A stretch of 36,333 nucleotides of DNA from the NCBI RefSeq assembly GCF_014764505.1, contig NZ_JACXWX010000048.1:1-36333 (forward strand), given 5' to 3'. The notes beneath the pieces are model-generated. The model saw nothing but the letters and a program-made list of their open reading frames with translations. It had not been told where the DNA came from and ran no database searches. A program made the translations under genes and the position numbers. The first letter of the stretch is position 1; each line of letters starts with the position of its first letter. Shown here one piece after another: positions 15,953 through 23,461 of this stretch. The DNA comes from Phormidium tenue FACHB-886 (lineage in GTDB: Bacteria; Cyanobacteriota; Cyanobacteriia; Elainellales; Elainellaceae).

Positions 15953-18484
15953 ATGGAGACAGCCAAACTTCTTCTATCTGCCCCTATTGAAACACGTGAG
16001 TATCTGTGGTATCTGTTTTTGCTCTACTCACTGCTTGTCAATCAACTGATTGAGACAGTAATCGCCGATCGCCGTTTTGAAATCTGGAAAGATAAGGGAA
16101 AGGTAGCAAAGAAGAATGTGAGGTCACTCTGCAACCAAGTTGGCAAGGAAAACTTATTTTCCGATCTGCCCGCGCATATGTTCACCTCTGCAACTTTGTG
16201 CGTCTTATACACTTTTAATTCCTGGTTTGAAGTGCAAAAAAATCTTCGGTTCAAGATCAGCGGCAAGCAGAAGTGGCTGCAAGTGATGGAGGCAGATATT
16301 GCTTTGTCACTCAGTACAGACTTCTCGCCAGAAGTTATTCAAGCCAGAGCTAGAGAAATCCTAGCTCAAGCAGCAATGAAACTTACGGCAAAACAAGCTC
16401 AGGACGACTTTTTCTCTATCATGAGCCTTCTTTTTATAATGTGGGAACGTGAAGCGCCTCCTCTAGACCGTCGAGCGATCGCCCACCTGCTGAAGAATTC
16501 TTGCCAAGTTAATTCAGAGGAAGAAGATCCAGATGCCTTGGAGTTGCGACTAGAAAGAAAGCGAATCGAAATTGAGCGGCTTGAAGACCGCCTGAAAAGT
16601 CGCTTACCAAAAGGTCGCGATCCATTGGGTGAGCGATATGAACAATCACTGGAAGAAGCGATCACCTTTCCCGATCATCCCGCTTTTCTCCCCACTGATT
16701 TTCGGCTGAAATGGCACAGAACGCTTGTAGATCGTTCAGATGGACAGGCAGAATCACTGGCGCTTTGGTTCCTGAACCTAGTCCACTACGATGTCACAAC
16801 AGTCAAGGATTTTGAAGTGTGGGAGCAGGACTTGCCAAGACGTACAGCCAACTTATCACGCCACTTGAAGACTTTGCCCTTCCCGCTTCTTTTTGATAGC
16901 ACCGACGATCTGCATTGGTTGCGGGAGGCACCTTCTGGCAAGCGGACTTCAACCGCGAATGCTCCAACGCGCCGTAGACCGAGACGATGCCGCACTCGCA
17001 AGCGACAGAAAAAATCAGCCGGACGAATCTTCGTTCGATTCAAAGGGAAAGGATTGAGCCACCTGCGCTTTGGCGTGTACTGCGGTGGTCGCCAACAGCC
17101 GATTGTGGATCAAATGCTGGTTGATTATCAGGCGTACAATGCGATCAAGAACAAGGACGACAGATTCTCACTGGGATTGAGCGTTTTGCGATCGGCAAGC
17201 TTGTGCTGGAAGGAAAACCCCCAGAAATTAGTCAAGAAGAACCACTGGAAGTTACAAAACCTGTGGCTGAAATGGTTTTGTGCAATAGATATGCCAAAAG
17301 ATTCGCCACTGTCAGATGCTGAGCTATGCTTTTCCAATACGGAGTTCGAAGGCTGGTTCAAAGGGCTATACTACCTCACGCTCAGTACGAAGCTACCCTG
17401 GGAAACGCACCGTCTTTACTTACATTGTACCTATGATCCACGGTTACTATCGGCTGAGGAGACAGAGCAAGTGCGACAAGAGAAGCTGATTCAAATGCGA
17501 AAAGTGCTAGAAAAACTGGAAACACCAAGCGTGGAGGAGGATGAGACGTTAATCGAGTTGAAAGAGGATGCACTCAAGAAACAAAAAGACCGTGAAGCTG
17601 CGATTAAACGCTTCAGCACCAGCCTTTTCCGCTTAGAAAACAATCCACCCCCACCTCGTCCAAGTCAAGTGATTCCGGTGAGAGATACCCGTGTGAAAAT
17701 CGGTGTCTGCTTCAGCATGCACAAGGGAGTAGGGGTTGCAGTGGTTGATTCAAGGGTTCCTGCTACACAAACAGACGGCTTGATCGAACCTCTAGAGTAT
17801 CAAGATCTGCGGGGGTTGCTCAGCCAACCGAAGTCTGAAACGCTTGAGATGCGCTCCAAAAAAATTCGAGAAAAGTTCAAGCATCAGCAGATGGAGCCAA
17901 CCCTACCGAGGAACATTAGCTACAAGACCAAGAGCGAGCGCAAAGAGGCACGGCGGTTAAAAACACTGAAAGGGAGGCGAAATGTCCTGCAACTGCAACT
18001 AGAAGACTATCGATTGTTGGGTCGCTGGCGCAGAGCGCGTCAAAAGAATCTATCGCAGAGAGGTGAGGAACAGAAACGGGGACTGTACAGGCAAAGCAAT
18101 GAAGAATCCAACTTGGCCCAGCACATCAATCACTTAATCGCCAAACGCATTGTTGAACTTTGCCACAGGTGGCAGGCAAGTTCGATCGTCATTCCTGATT
18201 TTGCAACGTTGCGAGAAAGCATTGAGTGTGAAATTCAGGCAAAAGCCAGAAAACTCTTTCCCGGTGACAATGTGACACTTCAGAAGGAATACGCCAAGGA
18301 AATTCGTGTGCATGCTCATCGTTGGAACCACAGGCATCTTGGCCAATGTATTCGGGGTTGTGCTGCTAAGTACGGGATTTCGGTTGTGACGGGCTACCAG
18401 CCTAAAGAGGGCACGATGAAATCAAAAGCAGTGGGAATCTGCGCTGACAGGTCTGATGCAACTCAAAACGGCATCGCTGCTTAA
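15953..18484 (+). CDS. cas12k: Cas12k (type V-K CRISPR effector), unusually large
   Basis: An 843-residue RNA-guided, nuclease-dead effector. In V-K CASTs it binds tracrRNA and crRNA and recruits TniQ, TnsC and TnsB to the target. Conserved Cas12k phrases are RRAIAHLLKNSCQ, RLPKGRDPL, LPFPLLFDSTDDLHW, FGVYCGGRQ, EQVRQEK, AKRIVELCHRWQ, ESIECEIQAKA and AKEIRVHAHRWNHR. The RuvC sites are degenerate as expected: Ser replaces the first Asp in GVCFSMHKGVGVAVVD (about residue 583) and the second acidic site reads IVIPDFATLRE (about 745). Typical Cas12k proteins have about 640 residues. By eye the extra 200 lie in four insertions: about 225-300, an Arg-rich stretch at 329-355 (TRRRPRRCRTRKRQKK), about 415-480 and a basic stretch at about 620-675. 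The frame is intact to a normal C-terminus, followed by the tracrRNA and array. Confidence 0.93.
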   Translation: METAKLLLSAPIETREYLWYLFLLYSLLVNQLIETVIADRRFEIWKDKGKVAKKNVRSLCNQVGKENLFSDLPAHMFTSATLCVLYTFNSWFEVQKNLRFKISGKQKWLQVMEADIALSLSTDFSPEVIQARAREILAQAAMKLTAKQAQDDFFSIMSLLFIMWEREAPPLDRRAIAHLLKNSCQVNSEEEDPDALELRLERKRIEIERLEDRLKSRLPKGRDPLGERYEQSLEEAITFPDHPAFLPTDFRLKWHRTLVDRSDGQAESLALWFLNLVHYDVTTVKDFEVWEQDLPRRTANLSRHLKTLPFPLLFDSTDDLHWLREAPSGKRTSTANAPTRRRPRRCRTRKRQKKSAGRIFVRFKGKGLSHLRFGVYCGGRQQPIVDQMLVDYQAYNAIKNKDDRFSLGLSVLRSASLCWKENPQKLVKKNHWKLQNLWLKWFCAIDMPKDSPLSDAELCFSNTEFEGWFKGLYYLTLSTKLPWETHRLYLHCTYDPRLLSAEETEQVRQEKLIQMRKVLEKLETPSVEEDETLIELKEDALKKQKDREAAIKRFSTSLFRLENNPPPPRPSQVIPVRDTRVKIGVCFSMHKGVGVAVVDSRVPATQTDGLIEPLEYQDLRGLLSQPKSETLEMRSKKIREKFKHQQMEPTLPRNISYKTKSERKEARRLKTLKGRRNVLQLQLEDYRLLGRWRRARQKNLSQRGEEQKRGLYRQSNEESNLAQHINHLIAKRIVELCHRWQASSIVIPDFATLRESIECEIQAKARKLFPGDNVTLQKEYAKEIRVHAHRWNHRHLGQCIRGCAAKYGISVVTGYQPKEGTMKSKAVGICADRSDATQNGIAA

Positions 18485-18540
18485 TCTCAACCTAGCTAAA
18501 TCCATCTGAACCTTGACAATTCAGTCTTGTTTGTTACCGG

Positions 18541-18803
18541 CGCGTTGCGAAAGCTCCACCAAATCTGGGTCAGTTTTGTTGCTTTCCGTCCCCGGTAGCT
18601 GTCCGGCTTCGCCAGTGATTGTGGTGTGCTTCTAACCTGCCTTGTGCAGGCAGCGCCGCCCGTCATGAATACAGTTGCGCCGTCTGTAGGAGGAAGCAGT
18701 TCTTGTGATTAGTAGCTCAGCACTTCTAATTATAGGGATACAGAGGTACATGTTGTGACAGCTACCATACGCCCCAAGCATGGGTTGAGCCTACCCTTTT
18801 TTT
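18541..18803 (+). ncRNA. Type V-K tracrRNA (ends approximate)
   Basis: The core TTGCTTTCCGTCCCCGGTAG at about 18579 closely matches the corresponding part of the published ShCAST tracrRNA (TTGCTTTCTGACCCTGGTAG), as I recall it. GGTAGCTGTC (18594-18603) pairs over its full 10 bp with GACAGCTACC (18757-18766), reproducing the long-range helix of V-K tracrRNAs. Near the 3' end, AGCCTACCC (18788-18796) is the anti-repeat. It pairs with GGGTGGGTT of the array repeats through two wobbles, and with GGGTAGGTT of the homing repeat through one. A run of seven T follows directly (18797-18803) and is the likely 3' end. The 5' end is not determined; a TTGACA box at 18513-18518 lacks a matching -10. Confidence 0.85.
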
Positions 18804-18806
18804 GTA

Positions 18807-18852
18807 TTTGGCGAACCAAAGCGAGGTCAAATTCTCCAGTCGGTTTGCCAAA
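18807..18852 (+). other. Conserved-type hairpin after the tracrRNA
   Basis: TTTGGCGAACC (18807-18817) and GGTTTGCCAAA (18842-18852) form an 11-bp stem with one G-U pair and a 24-base loop. The TTTGGCGAACC element resembles sequence I recall following tracrRNA in other V-K loci. Its role is unknown: it could be a second RNA domain, a processing signal or a protective 3' structure on read-through transcripts. Confidence 0.55.
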
Positions 18853-18991
18853 GCCTGAAACGCCTCTGGCTGCTTGTCAGTAGTAGCCAAGACTAATTTA
18901 TTTCCTGAAGTTGTACTTTTTCCGATCGATTACCGATCTTGGGCAAAAGTGCGCCGGGAAGCCAGTACTGATCAGCGTTATACGGCTGGGA

Positions 18992-19465
18992 GTTGCCAAG
19001 ATCCTCCCAGCTATGGGTGGGTTGAAAGAACGTGAAACCCAGATGGCAATTGCTTTTAGCAATCGTTGCCAAGATCCTCCCAGCTATGGGTGGGTTGAAA
19101 GACGTCCTGGGAACTTGTCCATCTCAGTAATGAAGTAGGTTGCCAAGATCCTCCCAGCTATGGGTGGGTTGAAAGTAGGGCATGGATCAAACCAGGCTTA
19201 TGGAGGGAGGGTTGCCAAGATCCTCCCAGCTATGGGTGGGTTGAAAGGAACATGAGCAACGCTGTACTCTGGCTTTTCTGGCGTTGCCAAGACCCTCCCA
19301 GCTACAGGTGGGTTGTGAAAGTAGCCGATAAACTTTAGCCAGTGGCAATCCGGGTGTTGCAGAGACCCTTCTAGCTACGGGTGGGTTGAAAGAAGCTAAA
19401 TTCCGGCATGATATTGGCAGCCGCAATGGGTTCCTAATCCCCCCTCTCACAGATGGATATGAAAG
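18992..19465 (+). CRISPR. Type V-K CRISPR array, six good repeats plus one decayed
   Basis: The repeat is 37 bases, beginning GTTGCCAAGATCCTCCCAGC and ending GGGTGGGTTGAAAG, the V-K hallmark. Repeats lie at 18992-19028, 19065-19101, 19139-19175 and 19211-19247 (identical). The one at 19283-19321 is diverged with a two-base insertion giving GTTGTGAAAG, 19356-19392 is diverged, and 19430-19465 is strongly decayed. The six spacers between them are 34-37 bases: 36, 37, 35, 35, 34 and 37. Divergence grows away from cas12k, as expected for the leader-distal, older end. No cas1/cas2 is present. None of these spacers was seen to match elsewhere in the window. Confidence 0.93.
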
Positions 19466-19501
19466 TAACTTGGGTGTTTCGCAGTGGCTACCGTGAACTG
19501 A

Positions 19502-19595
19502 GTTGCTAACATCATTCCTGCCATGAACGTAGCGACTGCAATCATATTTTGATTTGGAATTAGTGGGTAGGTTGAAAGAGGCAGAGGTCTGCAAA
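19502..19595 (+). CRISPR. Delocalised homing crRNA unit with split repeat, spacer matching tRNA-Cys
   Basis: GTTGCTAACATCATTCCTGC (19502-19521) matches the 5' part of the repeat at about 15 of 20 bases. The 3' part, TAGTGGGTAGGTTGAAAG, appears only at 19561-19578 after about 40 unrelated bases. The spacer that follows starts AGGCAGAGGTCTGCAAA (19579-19595). These 17 bases are identical to the tRNA-Cys gene at 21225-21209 (minus strand), beyond which the match ends. V-K CASTs are known to use such atypical short-match units to home to tRNA genes. The repeat end pairs better with the tracrRNA anti-repeat than the array repeats do. Confidence 0.9.
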
Positions 19596-19643
19596 TATCT
19601 TCACGATGCGTTGAGTTATGGCGAATAGCAAGGAGTCATCAAC

Positions 19644-20297
19644 ATGGAACAGCGAATCGCAAATTTCAGCAATCACATTTGGCAGATAGATACGGTAGCG
19701 CTTGACAGGAAATTGAGTCTACTCGAAGGTCGTCCTGTCCTGATAGTTGTTCAAGATGTCTACTCGCAGTGTATTGCAGGTTACCGCTTTGGGGCTGAAA
19801 AGCCCAACGCATCGGCAATCGCCGCACTGCTGTATGCGATATGTCCGAAAACCTACCTAACAAACTATGATTTGGCTGGGGAATGGACAATTTACGGTTC
19901 ACCTTAATTCTTGATGGTGGATCGATCGCTCAGCAATGATTCAGACTTTGCCAATGCTTTGCGTCGTGTTCCTGAGACTAGCCAAATTTCGCTACTGTAC
20001 CCCAGCAGCAACGTGCCTGCTTCAGCGATCGGTAGCATGGAACGGCTAATGCACCACGTGATCATGCGGACGTTGAAATTACACCCGCTGGCATCGGGTG
20101 TCAATCGCTCTTCCAGCAATGAGCAGTCTACTTGTCTGACTGGAAAGGACATAGAACGTTTGCTGGTGAAATATTTTGTGGATGAATACAACCAAGGTAT
20201 TCACCCTCGCAACGGACACAAAACTCGGTTGCAAAAGTGGGAGTTTGGGCTACCTTCGAGTTCCAAATTCTCCTCAAAGCAAAGTGATAAAGCATAA
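19644..20297 (+). pseudogene. tnsB: V-K TnsB catalytic-core fragment with one in-frame stop
   Basis: The frame has an ATG with AAGGAG ten bases upstream. It carries the DDE core of TnsB, the transposase that cuts and joins CAST ends: WQIDTVALDRKLSLLEGRP (first Asp), DVYSQCIAGYRFG, AICPKTYLTNYDLAGEWTIYGSP, a TAA stop at 19905-19907, then FLMVDRSLSNDSDF (second Asp), IGSMERLMHHVIMRTLKLHP (Glu) and ERLLVKYFVDEYNQGIHPRN with a W near the end. The stop lies in the same frame on both sides and takes the place of one residue before the second Asp. The N-terminal DNA-binding domains and the C-terminal TnsC-hook region are missing (about 217 codons against about 580 or more). All three acidic residues survive, so decay may be recent or the fragment selected. 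Confidence 0.85.
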
Positions 20298-20453
20298 GCT
20301 GCTAACGAGCTTGACTAAAAGGAATGCGAACCAAAAAGGGTGGAGTAAATGGCTCCACCTTTTTTGTGTAATTTATCGACATCAACTGCACCCAGGGAGT
20401 TGGCTACCGTTTCTGGATCACCTTCACCTTGGCTAGAAAATCTAGATTGCAAC
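20298..20453. other. Short intergenic stretch after the tnsB fragment
   Basis: Apart from the terminator at 20333-20365 nothing is recognisable. Confidence 0.3.
20333..20365 (+). terminator. Intrinsic terminator after the tnsB fragment
   Basis: AAAAAGGGTGGAG, seven loop bases, CTCCACC and a T-run. The 7-bp GC-rich stem GGTGGAG/CTCCACC (20339-20345 and 20353-20359) is followed by six T at 20360-20365. Confidence 0.75.
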
Positions 20454-20621
20454 CAGCGCAACTAATTTGACAGTTCTTTCTAGCAATGAAATTTCGACTG
20501 AAACTATTGCCTACCAAAATTTGTAGGCAGCGCAACTAATTTGACAGTTCTTTCTAGCAATGAAATTTCGACTGAAACTATTGCCTACCAAAATTTGTAG
20601 GCAGCGCAACTAATTTGACAG
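20454..20621. repeat. 74-bp tandem repeat, 2.3 copies, inside the transposon end region
   Basis: Two complete identical units start at 20454 and 20528, and a third partial unit covers 20602-20621. Each unit begins with CAGCGCAACTAATTTGACAG. That motif resembles the other TnsB-site-like repeats further right and, in reverse complement, the TGTCAAATTA type of CAST end repeats. Variants continue to about 20780 (GCGTGACGGCTGACATTTGACAG). Confidence 0.75.
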
Positions 20622-20803
20622 AGCTAAAATGAAATCTGATTATTGCATTCTTGTTACAATGTCTTCAGAAAACAGGTTTCGACTCTCATATTGCAGGTCT
20701 TCCGCAACTAGAGTGACGCTAGCGCAAAATGGCGTGACGGCTGACATTTGACAGCAGAGTAAAGTAGCGTGACTGTTGATAATGAGGAATTTCACTTCGA
20801 GAT

Positions 20804-21165
20804 TGTGCCATTAATTTTCGAATCTGGGTGAATTTTGTGCCATCAATTTGCAAAACTAAAATTTGTGCCATTGATTTAATAACAAAGGATCATGCGGTAG
20901 ATCGCCAGACCGGTTGCAATGCAATAGGTTCGATTCCTTCAATATGTTTTCAGATGAACGAGCAAGTATCCGTGCCGCTGATTTACGAATCGGTCGAAAA
21001 TTTGTGCCACTGATTTACAAATGACTATTCGACCCTAAAAAGCCGATTGTGCCATTCACTTGCGAATCGTGCCATATTTTTTGATTATTCACAAAACGAC
21101 ATGATCGTGCGACGAGCGACATTTATCGTGCGACCGTACAACGACAAAGAATTCGTGATTGTACA
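20804..21165. repeat. CAST transposon end with an array of TnsB-binding-like repeats
   Basis: At least seven copies of a 21-bp motif, roughly TTGTGCCAYTRATTTRCGAAT, lie in the same direction: 20804-20824, 20836-20856, 20864-20884, 20970-20990, 21002-21022, 21047-21067 and a weaker one at 21068-21088. Shorter GTGCGAC/GACATTTATCGT units follow to the terminus. Read from the tRNA side, the terminus begins TGTACAATCACGAATTC at 21165 and continues TTTGTCG. This parallels the published ShCAST left end (TGTACAGTGACAAATTATC...TGTCG), as I recall it. The adjacent ACGTA (21166-21170) is the expected position for the 5-bp target duplication. Confidence 0.82.
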
Positions 21166-21175
21166 ACGTACAAAA

Positions 21176-21245
<70 letters not shown>

Positions 21246-21608
21246 AGATTCAGCTTTTCAGTATAGCAGATTTAACTTCTGCTTAGGGTATTTTATCACT
21301 TTCAAGTAATTGATGAAAAATGATGTGTAAACTTGTAGCCGATCGACTGCTGCGATGGCGTTACCACAGCGCTTAAGACGTTAGACAAGACAGATTGCGC
21401 CTTGTCTAAGCAGTGGATGCACCTCATCGGCTCTGATGAAAGCATTAAGCTCTCTAAGTCAAGTCAATAGCGGCAGCTGGCTCAGCGATAATGGTTTTTA
21501 GCTCATCAAGCATAGTCTATTTCTTCCTGTCTGACACCACGCTTCTTTTTAACTGCCCACGCCTTTTTCGTGCATCTGTCACTTCCTCAACTCCTACTTA
21601 ACAGCTCT
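21246..21608. other. Intergenic region after tRNA-Cys
   Basis: No gene was recognised; it probably contains the tRNA promoter (minus strand) and the promoter for the phosphoesterase gene. Confidence 0.3.
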
Positions 21609-22385
21609 ATGGATCAAGCTGCACCTATCATGGTGGCACAACTAACGGACACTCACCTATTCGCTGATGAAAGCCAGACCATGAGGGGCTTTCCAACAGT
21701 GCGATCGTTCCAGGCTGTCTTAAATCGGTTGGCGCAGCTTGAGCCGCGTCCTGACTTGCTGCTGCTTACAGGTGATTTGTCACAAGATGAGACGATCGCT
21801 TCTTATCAGCAGCTCCGCGATCGCCTCGCCCCCCTACAGATTCCGGCATATTGGATTGCAGGCAACCACGACCAGAGCCTTGAGGATATGGCAGCCGTGC
21901 TCAATGGTGACTGGGTTTTACCCGAAAAATCATTTCAACGGGGAGGATGGCACTTCGTCCTACTGAATTCTATGTTGCCGCAGCAGGTGCAGGGAAAACT
22001 TTCGGACGAGGCGCTAGCGTGGCTAGAACAGAAGCTGGAGCAGTTTTCTGATCAGCCGACTTTGGTTTCGCTGCATCACCCGCCATTGGCGATCGGTTCA
22101 GCCTGGATGGACGCAATTGGGCTAGAGAACCGAGAGGCATTATTTGCTGTACTTGACCAGCATCCGCAGGTGAAACTTGTGATTTTTGGGCATATTCATC
22201 AGGCGTTTGACCGTTGGCGGAACGGAGTGCAGTATTTGGGTGCGCCTTCTACCTGCATCCAATTTGCGCCTGATGCAAACGAGTTTGCCATTGACCCCGA
22301 TCGGCAGCCAGGCTTCCGATTGCTCACGCTGTTTGCCAACGGACGCTACGATACTCAGGTAATTAGGATTACTGGCTTCAGCTAA
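21609..22385 (+). CDS. Metallophosphoesterase, CpdA-like cyclic-nucleotide phosphodiesterase family
   Basis: A 258-residue class III cyclic-nucleotide phosphodiesterase-type enzyme. Numbered from ATG 21609, all five metal-binding blocks are visible: QLTDTHLF at about 10 (D, H), LTGDLSQDE at about 56 (D), AGNHDQS at about 85 (N, H), SLHHPPLA at about 157 (H) and FGHIHQAFD at about 197 (H, H). Family members hydrolyse cAMP or other phosphodiesters in the cytoplasm using two metal ions; the substrate here cannot be told from sequence. A GTG at 21570 would add 13 residues. ATG 21609 is preferred on family length. The next gene is convergent with only five bases between. Confidence 0.85.
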   Translation: MDQAAPIMVAQLTDTHLFADESQTMRGFPTVRSFQAVLNRLAQLEPRPDLLLLTGDLSQDETIASYQQLRDRLAPLQIPAYWIAGNHDQSLEDMAAVLNGDWVLPEKSFQRGGWHFVLLNSMLPQQVQGKLSDEALAWLEQKLEQFSDQPTLVSLHHPPLAIGSAWMDAIGLENREALFAVLDQHPQVKLVIFGHIHQAFDRWRNGVQYLGAPSTCIQFAPDANEFAIDPDRQPGFRLLTLFANGRYDTQVIRITGFS

Positions 22386-22390
22386 TGGGG

Positions 22391-23395
22391 TCAGGCAACC
22401 GTGAGCTGGTGCAACCGATCGCGCCACTGCTTCACCTGGGTTTGCAGAGCGGCTGGCACCCAGTTGTCATATTGAGGGTAGATGGGCAGCCGTGGAGTTA
22501 GCTGCCAGCCAGCATGGGAGAGCATGGCAGCAAGTTGAGCATCCTGTGGATGTGGGTAGTCTGGATTGACTTCATCCTTAGGGCTGATACCACCTAAGTC
22601 AGTAGCTCCAGCTTTCAGACAGGCGATCAATTGGCTGTCAGTTGGAATTAAGTTAGGTGGAATCTGTAGCGTCACTTCAGGCGGCAACAGCCGACGGGCA
22701 ATCGTGACTAAGTCCGTCAGCTTTTCGATCTCAAAGGCTTGACCCTGCCAGCTTTGGGCAGCGCCGGGGCTGTGGGGCTGCAGGATTACTTCCTGGATAT
22801 GCTGATAGCGGTGGTGGAGCTGAGCAATTGCCTCTAGCGTTGCCACTCGATCTGCCTCTGTTTCGCCAATTCCCAGCAGCAGCCCGGTTGTGAAGGGAAT
22901 CTTGAGTTCTCCTGCCCACTGGAGCTGCTGCAGCCGTACATTGGGTAGCTTGCTAGGTGCATGGCAGTGAGCGGGCAGATGGGGAGCTAACTGCTCTAGC
23001 ATTAACCCCATTGAGACGTTGACCGTTTTAAGCTGTGCCATTTCCTCGTAGCTAAGGATGCCAGCATTGGTGTGGGGCAGAAACCCCATCCGAAGCGACA
23101 GAGCGCAAAGATCGTAAATGTGCTGAAACCAGGTCGATCGCCTAGTACTATGCGGATGCACCTCGCCGCTTAGCACTAGAATTTCGATGACGCCTTGCGA
23201 TCGCAATTGCTGCAGCTTGCTTTCTGCTTGCTCTAATGACAGCCAGGTATCTTGACCGGGTTCAACCCGAAAATTGCAGTAGGTGCAGCGGTTGAAGCAT
23301 TCATAGGTGGGAACGAGCGTGTAGGCGGGGCTGTAGGTGATTGGGCACATCGTCAAACAGCTAATGCAATTTAAGGGCACAGATTGAAGGAGCAT
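22391..23395 (-). CDS. cofG: 7,8-didemethyl-8-hydroxy-5-deazariboflavin (FO) synthase subunit CofG
   Basis: A 334-residue radical SAM enzyme. CofG together with CofH makes FO, the deazaflavin chromophore that cyanobacteria use in DNA photolyase. The radical SAM cluster motif is CFNRCTYC (about residues 33-40), preceded by ITYSPAYTLVPTYE as in CofG. Other typical segments are VLSGEVHPHS, PHTNAGILSYEEM, NVSMGLMLEQL, TTGLLLGIGETEADRVATL and ISPKDEVNPDYPHP. Only CofG is seen; cofH must be elsewhere. ATG 23395 is chosen, with ATG 23410 and an upstream TTG at 23443 as alternatives. Confidence 0.92.
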   Translation of the reverse strand: MLLQSVPLNCISCLTMCPITYSPAYTLVPTYECFNRCTYCNFRVEPGQDTWLSLEQAESKLQQLRSQGVIEILVLSGEVHPHSTRRSTWFQHIYDLCALSLRMGFLPHTNAGILSYEEMAQLKTVNVSMGLMLEQLAPHLPAHCHAPSKLPNVRLQQLQWAGELKIPFTTGLLLGIGETEADRVATLEAIAQLHHRYQHIQEVILQPHSPGAAQSWQGQAFEIEKLTDLVTIARRLLPPEVTLQIPPNLIPTDSQLIACLKAGATDLGGISPKDEVNPDYPHPQDAQLAAMLSHAGWQLTPRLPIYPQYDNWVPAALQTQVKQWRDRLHQLTVA

Positions 23396-23461
23396 ACTTG
23401 AAAGGCGCATCCGCAGAGGAGACGCGCCATTTAGACTATACAAGCTTAAACAGAAACAGTA

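Larger units (their letters stand above)
15481..21165 (+). mobile_element. Type V-K CRISPR-associated transposon, partial or defective (far end not found)
   Basis: This covers the visible guide module (cas12k, tracrRNA, array, homing unit), the tnsB fragment and the tRNA-side terminus. The left coordinate is only the first gene plausibly belonging to it. tnsC, tniQ and full tnsB are absent from all 36 kb, and no second TGTACA-type end preceded by ACGTA was found to the left. The true element could extend beyond position 1. Confidence 0.8.

Noticed and set aside
18513-18518. TTGACA as the -35 box of a tracrRNA promoter
   Set aside because: No acceptable -10 box at 16-18 bases spacing, so a promoter cannot be called.
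19187-19594. Minus-strand open frame across the CRISPR array
   Set aside because: It is made of translated repeats and spacers; the array structure explains it fully.
21167-21172. Alternative transposon terminus TGTACG (minus strand)
   Set aside because: It would put the end 53 bases from the PAM, outside the usual 60-66; the TGTACA at 21165 fits at 60.
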